From CAZWBR01 sp964404205 (GTDB taxonomy: Bacteria > Bacteroidota > Bacteroidia > Bacteroidales > Prolixibacteraceae): a stretch of 59,344 bases of DNA. Positions 17,914-26,204 of this stretch are shown piece after piece; position 1 is the first letter of the stretch, and each line of letters starts with the position of its first letter. Under the pieces are notes generated by a model. That model saw only the letters and a program-made list of their open reading frames with translations, was not told where the DNA came from and searched no databases. A program made the position numbers and the translations under genes. Location: NCBI GenBank assembly GCA_964404205.1, contig CAYOJD010000005.1, forward strand, positions 1 to 59,344, in the 5' to 3' direction.

Positions 17914-20103
17914 TTATTTAAAAATCACCGTCCCATTTTCTGCATCCATCAACCAGGTTGAGAAGGGTGGGATATCGATATTCAAAATTTTTCCATTTTT
18001 TAAATGAATGGTGCGCTTGCCGCCATCTTTGGTGTGAATCATGATCATTCCTGAATTGGCATAGGTAAAATCGGCGGTTTCGTTGTAAATATGACAGCCG
18101 GCTTCACGAAACAGCTCTCTAAAAACAGCCGTTCCGTTAATAGGAACGGTAGAATAGACTATTTTGGCATCCTTCAATGATTTTCGCGCCATGGCAACAC
18201 CCTTGCCTCCGTCGAACTCCGATAAAACTTCGGCTTTAGAATCGTTTATTACCACCAGCGGGTTGATTGGGCCTTCCATCTGGTAACTGAAGTCCGGGTT
18301 TTTTACCTGAATCGTCCATTTATCGTTGCAAACCACCTTTTTCAGTTCAAAACCAGTAACATCCTTCACAAAGCCAAAATCATTTTTCGTACCGTCGGTA
18401 TATCCGGGTAAATAGTTGAACACCAAGGTTCTTCCTTCCGAAGCCACTTTGTTTTTGATAAAAGTTCGCTGACTTTCGCTCATTTTGTAGGTACTCATAA
18501 ACATTACCAGTTTGTAGCGCTTTAAATCAGCTTTTGAGAGGTCGAAGAGGTAAATGTTATCGGTGGTTGCCCCTGCTCGCAGCAGTTGTTCAAGCGCGTG
18601 GTCGAGTTGGTTATAGGCAACGGGTGTCCAGCCGTTTTTTACATGGTAAAAACTTTCCTGGTCCCAAACGAGCAGAACATCCGCAACAGGCTGGAATTTC
18701 ATATTCAGTCGGCGGTCGAAAATCTCTTTGATGGCTTTGGCTTCTTTCAGATACGTTGGATGGTCCCACCAGCCAAAACTGTTTCGGGGGCCAAAATCGT
18801 AGTACCAAAACCCGGTTCCGCGCATCAAAGGCAGTAAAGCGCTGCGACTTGCAACTGGTTGGTATTTGGTATCGAAATTGCCATTGCTGCGGGCCGCATC
18901 GGCGGCTGGTGGTTTGGCCAAATGTCCGTTGTCCAATTCATCGAGCCAAAGTTTTCCGTTGAGCAGAGCCGATTCCACAACTCCCCGCGAATTTCCCGAA
19001 CCGCCTGCATTCTGAGTTTCTTCCCAATAGCTTTGAGGTGCCGAGAGGTAGTCAATGTACGGGCAATTCAGGATACGCTCGATAAACAAATGCCCGCCGC
19101 TTGCCTGGCGGCAAAAGGTCATGTGAAAATAGCCGTAAAACACACCCACAATCAACTTTCGGGGCCAGCTCTCTTTTACAATTTTGCAGAAATACTCAAT
19201 ATCCTCGGCAACTACCTGTTGTTGGGCGGTGAAATAGTCAATCACTCTTTGTTCGTTTTCAGGATTCCTGAAAATGCTGTCGGTGGTTTTGTTTCGCTCA
19301 TCGGTACCGGGCACTGTTGCATTTTCGAAAGAAAAGTCCTTTGTTCCCCAGCTTTTCTGCAACGCTTCAATGGTTTTATATTTGTTCTTTAACCAATCTC
19401 TGAAATAATTGGTCATTGGAATTCCCAAATCGGGGTCATGACCGATAAAGCCCCAGTAATGCCATTCGCCATAAATGCCACCTGAAACATGAATTCCGAT
19501 AACCGATTGGCCTTCTTTTGTGGCAGCCATTCGTTTACAAAACTCAACCAGTTTTTCACCACTTTCTTTGCGCCATTTCATCGAAGCGAGGCTGGCACGC
19601 AAGGGTCGGTCCACATCGCCATCTTCATTGTTGAAAGGTGGGCCATAAGTTCTTTGGTCAACAGGGCCATCGCCGTACAAAGTGCATTCATCGCGGTTTG
19701 CTTCATTCCACCAGAATGGCGCGTTTACATGCACACGAATGACCACCCCTGCGTCGGGACAAACATCCAGCAAGCCGCGCACCTGGCGTTGCGCTTTGGC
19801 AATGTCAAGCGAGTCGCTGCCCTGGTACCAGATGTCTTCGAAATACAAATCGAGCTGAAACAAACGAATCCCGATGTCGCAAAAGTTTTTCAGGTTGCGT
19901 TGCGGCACTTCCTCCCAACTCCAGCGGGCACCATAGGCATGGGTAAGGGCGTAAAAGTCGGGCGTAACCACTTGTCCGTCAACAAACAACGATGGTTTTC
20001 CGTTAAACGCTTTTACTTCGGCAGTTTTGGCCACCTGTGCCTGAAGGGGTAACTGCTGAATAATCAGACAGAAAAATGCCCCAAGTATGAATTTTCGGCT
20101 CAT
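17914..20103 (-). CDS. GH42-like (clan GH-A) glycosidase
   Basis: This 729-residue secreted protein has a signal peptide ending near residue 22 (LQA-QV). The first 400 residues look like a TIM barrel of the beta-galactosidase type. GGIYGEWHYWG has Glu213 as candidate acid/base, and LWLDELDNGH places Glu389 as candidate nucleophile. The rest (VADVLLVWDQESFYHV, YKLVMFMSTYKMSESQR) resembles the GH42 trimerisation-type Rossmann domain, and a small beta domain ends the protein. In the context of pectin-like degradation it may remove beta-linked galactose or arabinose. Similarity to textbook GH42 is partial, so it may belong to a related, less characterised family. Confidence 0.68.
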   Translation of the reverse strand: MSRKFILGAFFCLIIQQLPLQAQVAKTAEVKAFNGKPSLFVDGQVVTPDFYALTHAYGARWSWEEVPQRNLKNFCDIGIRLFQLDLYFEDIWYQGSDSLDIAKAQRQVRGLLDVCPDAGVVIRVHVNAPFWWNEANRDECTLYGDGPVDQRTYGPPFNNEDGDVDRPLRASLASMKWRKESGEKLVEFCKRMAATKEGQSVIGIHVSGGIYGEWHYWGFIGHDPDLGIPMTNYFRDWLKNKYKTIEALQKSWGTKDFSFENATVPGTDERNKTTDSIFRNPENEQRVIDYFTAQQQVVAEDIEYFCKIVKESWPRKLIVGVFYGYFHMTFCRQASGGHLFIERILNCPYIDYLSAPQSYWEETQNAGGSGNSRGVVESALLNGKLWLDELDNGHLAKPPAADAARSNGNFDTKYQPVASRSALLPLMRGTGFWYYDFGPRNSFGWWDHPTYLKEAKAIKEIFDRRLNMKFQPVADVLLVWDQESFYHVKNGWTPVAYNQLDHALEQLLRAGATTDNIYLFDLSKADLKRYKLVMFMSTYKMSESQRTFIKNKVASEGRTLVFNYLPGYTDGTKNDFGFVKDVTGFELKKVVCNDKWTIQVKNPDFSYQMEGPINPLVVINDSKAEVLSEFDGGKGVAMARKSLKDAKIVYSTVPINGTAVFRELFREAGCHIYNETADFTYANSGMIMIHTKDGGKRTIHLKNGKILNIDIPPFSTWLMDAENGTVIFK

Positions 20104-20148
20104 AGATTTTTGTATTTAGTTTGCCGGTAATCAAATTTAACTATTGGT

Positions 20149-20412
20149 TTAGTATGAATTGAAAATAGTGTTCATTTTTAAATCAGCGTTCAGGTCGGTT
20201 TCATTTCCTGAAGAAGGGGTCGGGAATTTTTTGTGGTCGAGCAAATCGGTATGCACACAGCCCGGCACTTTGGCCGGGAGCCATTCGGTATCGCCGGCTT
20301 TGCGGAACTGCCAGTTGCTGTCGAGTGAAATGGTTTTGTTTTCTTTGGGTTTCGTACAGGAGCAAAACAGGATAGCCAATATAAAATAAGCTATGGTGAC
20401 AGTTGGTTTCAT
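20149..20412 (-). pseudogene. Truncated GH2 beta-mannosidase-like remnant
   Basis: This 87-residue frame has a lipoprotein signal (LFCSC, Cys17 or Cys19). The sequence ISLDSNWQFRKAG, then EWLPAKVPGCVHTDLL, is the characteristic first strand region of GH2 beta-mannosidase-like enzymes, which are normally around 800-900 residues long. After the GNETDLN region the match stops, and the frame closes after 13 unrelated residues. The rest of the gene is missing: the GH42-like gene starts 45 bases on. It was probably cut by an internal deletion. It still has intact spacing to the upstream six-hairpin gene, so it is likely transcribed but without enzymatic function. Confidence 0.72.
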
Positions 20413-20423
20413 AGATTATCGTT

Positions 20424-22085
20424 TTATCTGAAGTTCATTTTAATGGCATTTTTATTTCCCTGTCCTTCAATCGACATGTAGCGCGAGGCATTTACCTGTT
20501 GAACCTCAACCACCGCTTTCTTACCATTTATCGAGGCAGTGGCCGTTTTGCAGTTTTCAGGTACAGGAACCCGCAGTGTAAATTTTTTGAATATCCCGGA
20601 GGTAGTGATTTTTAACTCCTTCTTTTTCGGTTTAAAGAAATAGCTGTATTTCACCTGGTTACCATCATTTCCGTAACCAACGGTTACCGAGGTGCTATCG
20701 ACACCGGCAAAGTACCAGCGCGGCGATATTTCCACCTCACTGAACTGGATACCTTTATCAACAACGCCTGCCAGTCCTTCAATCATGGCGCTTACAAAAG
20801 CCGCTTGTCCCCACTCGGCAGGAATTGCTTCTTTTTGAGCAATTCCGTTCCAACTAACGCAGCCCGGAAGTTTGTCCCCGTTTTTTTCGAGAATCAATTC
20901 AACTTTCTTTAACAGTTCGACAGCATATTCTTCATACCCGTTCTGAAATGCGGCTTTACATAATTCGCCTCCAACCAATGGAAGAATCGCCCCGTTCATA
21001 TATTCGCCAACGGCATAATTACCAAAATGAGGTTCGATAAAAGGGTAGATGCCGTACCATCCGGCCAAAGAATACGAAGCCGTTTTATTTTCGATATCGC
21101 GGTAGGTTTCGATAATCGATGCGGCCATCTCTGGTGTTGTCGTGCCGCGGTTCATCGAATAAGTATTCGACAATCCAACCGAATTGAGCGGGTCGGATTT
21201 GATATGGGCTGGATACGGATCTTCGGGGACAAAATGCGAATAGAATTTACCGTTCCAGCAAACTGAGTTCAGGCGTTGAAGAAAAACATCGGCCTGCAAA
21301 GCCCATTCTTTGGCTTTTTCGTGTTTGCCTGATGCAGTGTAAAGTTCGGCCAACTGGCGGCAGGCCTGCACCATGCCGCTGTTGTCGCCGTGCATGATAC
21401 CTTTCGGCGTTTTTTCAGTATTGTCGATGTGACCCAACAGGCGGTCGACACCTTTCAGGCTGTCGGGCTGCGAAGTATAGTCCCAGGTGTCGGTGGTGTA
21501 CGGCCGTTTTACGAGCAGGCTTTTATCCGACCAGCGCAAGGGGTCGGTCATCAGGTATTTCATGCCTTTTTCGAGTGCAGGCAGCCATTTTTTCAGATAT
21601 TCCACATCTCCTGATGTTTGCCAGTTGGTGTAAACGCCTTCAACCAGCAGGTATTCGAGGTCGGCTTCCATGGGCATACGGAAAAAGAAATTCTGGTTTT
21701 CGACATCCACAAAATAGAACTGCCGGTCGAAACAGTTGGTGAAAAAAAGTTGTCCAACATTTTGATTTTTATATGATTCCCAGTAGTCGTAGTACATTCC
21801 TTTAGCCGATTGTCGTCCGATGAAAAAGTCGATATAGCTACCCATGTCTTTCTCCCAGTATTTATAGGCTTTCATGGTGTGGATATGGTCGCGAACCCAC
21901 GAAATAAACATCTGTCGCTCTTTCCCGTCGAGTTCAACTTTTTTCAGGTACTCACTTGAGTAAAGGTTAGCTTTTAAATCATCAAGAATTTTTTTGTAAC
22001 GGCCTGCATCACTGCTGAATATTGCCTGTCCGGCCAGAATGTGGCACCAAAGGCAAAAGATTATCGGGAGAACTATTTTTTTCAT
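20424..22085 (-). CDS. Six-hairpin (alpha/alpha) glycosidase-like protein
   Basis: The start at 22085 is preferred over an in-frame one 75 bases upstream. It gives a clean signal peptide (MKKIVLPIIFCLWCHILAGQ) and avoids overlap with the deacetylase gene that ends at 22105. The 553-residue product is rich in aromatic helices typical of six-hairpin toroids: WVRDHIHTMKAYKYW, FFRMPMEADLEYLLVEGVY, TTDTWDY, HGDNSGMVQACRQLAELY and NYAVGEYMNGAILPLVGGEL. A small beta domain forms the C-terminus. Candidate acids are the Asp residues in TTDTWDY and HGDNSG and the Glu in VGEYMNG. The family cannot be named from the sequence alone (GH63/GH37-like architecture). A periplasmic exo-glycosidase is likely. 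Confidence 0.68.
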   Translation of the reverse strand: MKKIVLPIIFCLWCHILAGQAIFSSDAGRYKKILDDLKANLYSSEYLKKVELDGKERQMFISWVRDHIHTMKAYKYWEKDMGSYIDFFIGRQSAKGMYYDYWESYKNQNVGQLFFTNCFDRQFYFVDVENQNFFFRMPMEADLEYLLVEGVYTNWQTSGDVEYLKKWLPALEKGMKYLMTDPLRWSDKSLLVKRPYTTDTWDYTSQPDSLKGVDRLLGHIDNTEKTPKGIMHGDNSGMVQACRQLAELYTASGKHEKAKEWALQADVFLQRLNSVCWNGKFYSHFVPEDPYPAHIKSDPLNSVGLSNTYSMNRGTTTPEMAASIIETYRDIENKTASYSLAGWYGIYPFIEPHFGNYAVGEYMNGAILPLVGGELCKAAFQNGYEEYAVELLKKVELILEKNGDKLPGCVSWNGIAQKEAIPAEWGQAAFVSAMIEGLAGVVDKGIQFSEVEISPRWYFAGVDSTSVTVGYGNDGNQVKYSYFFKPKKKELKITTSGIFKKFTLRVPVPENCKTATASINGKKAVVEVQQVNASRYMSIEGQGNKNAIKMNFR

Positions 22086-22104
22086 GATTTGATGTTGTTG
22101 ATTG

Positions 22105-22941
22105 TCAGTTTTTTGTGTTGATGAGATCGGAGTAGCTGACCAACTCAATCCCCAGTTCATCGATGGCTGACTTTACTTCGGGTGAGGTAAAAACATCGGT
22201 AACTATCTGTCGGTCGGCTGCAACATTTCGTTTAACGGCTTGCATTTCGCTTCGGTCGAGGCCCGGGTGTTCGACAAAGAGATAATCGCCAGGTTTGAGT
22301 TGGCGCAGATTAACAATAAAACGGGCTATGGCTTCTTTACTGTTAGTGGCATCTCCCCAACCATCGAACGATTGAACGGTAATCTCATCTTCTGTTGCCA
22401 GATGATACTCTCCGGCCAATTTATTTACTAAATTTTTTACCACCGGTGCCATGTGGCTAAAGCCCATATGCGCTGAAATATGACTTGCTTGAGGAAGGTT
22501 CTTTTTCCCAAGTTCTATTTGAGCACGGAGTTCTTTTTCGAGTTCTTTAATATTCCAGTTTGCGTGAAGCAGATGTTTGGTATCGTCTTGGGCTCCCCAA
22601 ATGGAAGGATAGAAGTAACCGTTTTTGTCAGTTATCGACGAAGCGGTGGTGAGCGGGCGCCACTTTATCTCATCCCATTCGCTGGTTACCATTAGGTGCA
22701 AACCAACATCGACGGATGGATTTTTGTTGAGCATTTCTACGGCTTCCGGAAACCAAGAACAATTAACCATGATTTCAATACTCCGGACAATACCCTCATT
22801 GGCCGATTGGATGCAGGCAATATTGGCATCGTGAAAAGATGCGATATCGTCGGCTCTAACCAATAAACGAATTTTCGATGGCTGTAAGGCTACAGCCTGA
22901 ATGGAAAAGAGAAACAACACGATTAGAATATTCTGTTTCAT
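22105..22941 (-). CDS. Exported ChbG/YdjC-family deacetylase-like protein
   Basis: This 278-residue protein has an N-terminal signal peptide (about 1-19). The ChbG/YdjC fold is recognisable: RADD (29-32, where the family usually has NADD), DVGLHL with metal-ligand candidate His82, and SHISAHMGFSH around residue 155. Known members remove acetyl groups from N-acetylated oligosaccharides such as chitobiose using a divalent metal. They are usually cytoplasmic, so a signal peptide is notable. In this locus it may act on an acetylated or N-acetylated sugar in the imported glycan. It sits between the GH30 and six-hairpin genes with gaps of 30 and 19 bases, consistent with one operon. Confidence 0.8.
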   Translation of the reverse strand: MKQNILIVLFLFSIQAVALQPSKIRLLVRADDIASFHDANIACIQSANEGIVRSIEIMVNCSWFPEAVEMLNKNPSVDVGLHLMVTSEWDEIKWRPLTTASSITDKNGYFYPSIWGAQDDTKHLLHANWNIKELEKELRAQIELGKKNLPQASHISAHMGFSHMAPVVKNLVNKLAGEYHLATEDEITVQSFDGWGDATNSKEAIARFIVNLRQLKPGDYLFVEHPGLDRSEMQAVKRNVAADRQIVTDVFTSPEVKSAIDELGIELVSYSDLINTKN

Positions 22942-22971
22942 GATTTCGTAGTTGTGGTTGCCATTATGAGT

Positions 22972-24435
22972 TTACAGCGTGTCGTTGCCCGCTAACAGGG
23001 TGATAATGGTATTGGCCGGGATCACAAATGCACTATTGATTTTAATTTCTGAGATAAACTTACAGTTTTCGTCTGTAGCATTGGTCCTGAACATTTTAAA
23101 AGTTACGGGAAGATCGGAGCCGGATATCGTCAGCGATTTGTCGGATGAAGTATTGATAATGACAATGGTGTGACTTGTTTTTTTGCTGTTTTCAAATGCT
23201 GTCACAAAAAGTTCCTCGCTGTCTGATACCGATTTAACCCTTACAGCACCCGGACGAATATATCGGTAAAAATGTTTTGATGCGTAATATCTTTTCCCGA
23301 CAGTCGTGCCTTTCATCAGGTTAAATTCGCCAAGTACATCAGCCTGACTGCCTTGCCACCACACCCATGCGCTGATATTCCCATAGAAAAGGGCTGAATG
23401 AATATCCATTGCCAGATTAAGGGCACCGGGTTTGTTGTTCGTTTTTTGCCAGTCGTCAACATATCCCGATGTTTCCGTCATCCACGACACTTTGTTCATC
23501 GGTTTGGCCAATTGTTCATAGTGGTTGGTCCACATTTTGGCTAACGCCGAACCCGATGATGCTGCTACTCCGTCGGAATAGCCGTGTACTGCGAGAACAT
23601 CGATATTGGCAGCAGCCTGACTGTTCTTTTTGAGGGCATTGTGATAAAACCACTGCCAATTCTCGTCCTTTCCTTCCATCTCTAACATGTTTTCTGAACC
23701 GAAGATTTTGATGTTAGGGTAGACCGATTTAATACGGGGTACGACATTCGTGAGTAAATCATTGTACCATACCGAAGTGTAAATGCATGAATTGAATGTC
23801 TGCTTAAACATCAGTTCGTTTTGCAGGCTAATGGCATACAGGTTAATGCCCAGATCGGCATAGAGTTTGATATGTGAATTGAGATAATCGGCATATTCGT
23901 TATACATATTGGGATTCAATGTCCCCCCGTTTTTCGTGGAAACATTGCCGGGATTGCGTGTTGCATTTTCATCGCCTGCCCAACTCATTTGGGCCTCCCA
24001 TTTCATGTTTTCGGGTGGGCTCCATACCGTGGCAATCATGCGCAATTCTGTATTGAACTGCGTGGCCATCTCTTTTAGCTTTTTTACGACTCCTTTTTGT
24101 TTGTCCCAGCTTGCATCTTGTGGCGAATTTGGTGTTGATGTCGGGTATATCTCGTTGCGCCACATGGTGATTCCTAAATCGCCAATAGCTTTTTGAGCCC
24201 AGGCGTCGTTCCAAAGCCCTGATTCGCTGTTCCACCAAACATCAGCTGCGCCAAAAAAACCAAATCCTTCAATGGTTTGATATTTAATTGCTTTATCAAC
24301 GGTAATACTGACTTTAGGCAGGCTGGGATCGGAGTCCGGCTCATCGGTGCCGGTTGAACTGTTCGACTTTCCGCAAGCCGATATCCATAGCATCAGGAAT
24401 AGTGCCGCAAATAATTTGTATGATATAGTTCTCAT
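22972..24435 (-). CDS. GH30-family endo-glycanase lipoprotein
   Basis: This 487-residue protein has a lipobox (LWISAC, Cys21) and a Ser/Asp-rich linker typical of surface lipoproteins. The GH30 layout is clear: YQTIEGFGFFGAADVWW near residue 52, TVWSPPENMKW near 136, acid/base Glu207 in AISLQNEL, HGYSDG near 284, and nucleophile Glu321 in WMTETSGY. A C-terminal beta side domain follows (GAVRVKSVSDSEELFVTAF). The family includes glucuronoxylanases, beta-1,6-galactanases and beta-1,6-glucanases. As the first enzyme after SusD it is the likely surface endo-enzyme that makes fragments for import; an endo-galactanase or xylanase-like activity would fit. The subfamily cannot be fixed by eye. Confidence 0.87.
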   Translation of the reverse strand: MRTISYKLFAALFLMLWISACGKSNSSTGTDEPDSDPSLPKVSITVDKAIKYQTIEGFGFFGAADVWWNSESGLWNDAWAQKAIGDLGITMWRNEIYPTSTPNSPQDASWDKQKGVVKKLKEMATQFNTELRMIATVWSPPENMKWEAQMSWAGDENATRNPGNVSTKNGGTLNPNMYNEYADYLNSHIKLYADLGINLYAISLQNELMFKQTFNSCIYTSVWYNDLLTNVVPRIKSVYPNIKIFGSENMLEMEGKDENWQWFYHNALKKNSQAAANIDVLAVHGYSDGVAASSGSALAKMWTNHYEQLAKPMNKVSWMTETSGYVDDWQKTNNKPGALNLAMDIHSALFYGNISAWVWWQGSQADVLGEFNLMKGTTVGKRYYASKHFYRYIRPGAVRVKSVSDSEELFVTAFENSKKTSHTIVIINTSSDKSLTISGSDLPVTFKMFRTNATDENCKFISEIKINSAFVIPANTIITLLAGNDTL

Positions 24436-24502
24436 CTTTTGTTGATTAAAATAATAGAGAGTCCGGCCGGCATCGAAATGAAAATAGGCCGCAAACGGTT
24501 AC

Positions 24503-24561
24503 CTATCTTCTGATAGAAGAAACGATAAAAGAACGATGACAGGCATATCGCCTGCCATCGT
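24503..24561 (-). promoter_or_regulatory. Tandem hairpins between susD and the enzyme genes
   Basis: Downstream of the susD stop on the minus strand there is a hairpin with arms ACGATG·CAGGC and GCCTG·CATCGT (24533-24561, one internal mismatch, loop ATATC). A U-rich stretch and a second small hairpin CTATC/GATAG (24503-24516) follow. The layout is that of a leaky terminator or RNA-processing site that would keep susCD transcript levels above those of the enzyme genes. The U-tract is interrupted, so full termination is not expected. Confidence 0.5.
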
Positions 24562-24584
24562 GTTGAAAAGAATTGAGGTTCGAA

Positions 24585-26186
24585 TTAATAACCTGGATTG
24601 TTTCCACTAGCTGCCATTAGTGGGTTGCGGTCGAGTTCCGAAATTGGAATGGGATACAGCAGATGTTTATTGACATCGAAGTCGAAGTTTTCAGCTTCGT
24701 ATTTATAGCCGAAATCTGTAGCACTCCAAGTGCCAAGGTTGATGTAACCGGCAGCATGCCAGCGACGAAGGTCGGTCCATCGATGCCCTTCTTCGCCACA
24801 AAGTTCGATAAAGCGTTCGTCCATGATCTTTTGTATGTCAACAGAAGCGTATGCTGCTGGAACAGCTGCTTCGCTACCATCAGCAGTCGATTTTCTGGCA
24901 CGTTCGCGTATATCATTGACCTCTTTCAGCGCTTTGTCAGCTTTGCCTGTTGCAAGGTAAGCTTCAGCTGCGCATAGTTTTACATCGGCAAAACGAATCA
25001 GGCGGGTATTGTTTGCAGAGGATATGCTCCACGTTTCTTCGAGACAATCGCCCCTGTCGCCATTGATGTATTTTACCATGTGGTAATTTTGGAATTTCCC
25101 CCAAAGGAAAGTTGTCCACCACCAACCGCCCAGGTCTACCACTTTGGTCGATAAACGGAAAGTTTCGTCGCGTCGTGGATCGGCCGGATTAAATGCGGCA
25201 ATCATTTTATCCGATGGCCCAAAGGTGCCGCTGGCATAGTTTCCCCAGTATGCAGTCCAGTAAATGTATTGTGCACCCATTTGGCCAACATCACCGCCAA
25301 AATTGTTGTCGAGCCATGCGTTATCCTGCGTTGGGGCGTGGCTAGCCTGAAATTCGAAGATTGATTCATCATTGTTTTCAAATCGATAATCAAAATTTTG
25401 ACCAAAATTGGGCATTAGGTGACGGGTCGTAATTTTTTCGTATGCTGCGATAGCCTTTTGGTAATCATCGGTATTTTTGTTGTTGTAACAAGCTCTCATT
25501 GTATAGGCTTTAACCAACAGGCCGAGTGCCGAATCTTTAAAAACACGACCTTTATATTTGGCTGGCCATGATGCCGGCAGCAAATCAACCGCTTTCTCAA
25601 GGTCAGCAATCGCCTTATCGAGCATTTCAAAGCCGCTTGACGGAGGAAGATAGGCATCACTGATTTGAGTGATACGGTTTTCTTGAATCGGTGCTTTACG
25701 GTAATAATCCCAAAGTTTGTAGAAACAATAGGAGCGGAAGAACAGTGCTTCGCCTTTGTTGTTGTCGATCAATCCGGGTGTGACGTAAACTGCTTGAATT
25801 GACGGATCTTCCAGTTTGTCGAGGACAAAATTGGCGCGCGCAATGATTTGATAGTAGCGATCCCATACCACGGCTACGCGGTTGTTAGCACCGTTCAGAG
25901 GTGAGAAGGCTTCGAAATCGCTGTTTCCGGTTCCGTCATTGCAGATATCATCTCCCGGGAGTAGCCACAAGTTATGCGGCGCACCGTGGTTAAGCAACGG
26001 CCCGTAAAGATTGGTTAACCCGGCATACATCGAGCCACAAGCACGTTGTACCCTGTCTTCAGTTTCGAAATATACAGATTCCAGTTCCGCTGTAGGTTTA
26101 ATATCGAGCCGGTCTTCGCAGGAGTTGAGCAGCAACAGCCCGCTGAAAATTAATCCGGCGATGTTTATTGATCTATAGAATTTCAT
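24585..26186 (-). CDS. susD: SusD/RagB-family surface glycan-binding lipoprotein
   Basis: This 533-residue lipoprotein has its lipobox at LLNSC (Cys23). The SusD pattern is clear: an RVQRACGSMYAGL helix near the N-terminus, EALFFRSYCFYKLWDYY (TPR-type helix), RFADVKLCAAEAYLATGKADKALKEVNDIRERA and HRWTDLRRWHAAG near the C-terminus. SusD proteins form the lid of the SusC channel and hand oligosaccharides to it at the cell surface. The gene starts 18 bases after the SusC stop, the usual pairing, and is followed by a double hairpin. Which glycan it binds cannot be read from the sequence. Confidence 0.96.
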   Translation of the reverse strand: MKFYRSINIAGLIFSGLLLLNSCEDRLDIKPTAELESVYFETEDRVQRACGSMYAGLTNLYGPLLNHGAPHNLWLLPGDDICNDGTGNSDFEAFSPLNGANNRVAVVWDRYYQIIARANFVLDKLEDPSIQAVYVTPGLIDNNKGEALFFRSYCFYKLWDYYRKAPIQENRITQISDAYLPPSSGFEMLDKAIADLEKAVDLLPASWPAKYKGRVFKDSALGLLVKAYTMRACYNNKNTDDYQKAIAAYEKITTRHLMPNFGQNFDYRFENNDESIFEFQASHAPTQDNAWLDNNFGGDVGQMGAQYIYWTAYWGNYASGTFGPSDKMIAAFNPADPRRDETFRLSTKVVDLGGWWWTTFLWGKFQNYHMVKYINGDRGDCLEETWSISSANNTRLIRFADVKLCAAEAYLATGKADKALKEVNDIRERARKSTADGSEAAVPAAYASVDIQKIMDERFIELCGEEGHRWTDLRRWHAAGYINLGTWSATDFGYKYEAENFDFDVNKHLLYPIPISELDRNPLMAASGNNPGY

Positions 26187-26204
26187 AAGTCTTTTTTTTA
26201 ATGT

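Noticed and set aside
22086..22160. Upstream start extending the six-hairpin gene by 25 codons
   Set aside because: It would overlap the deacetylase gene and hide the signal peptide that begins at 22085.
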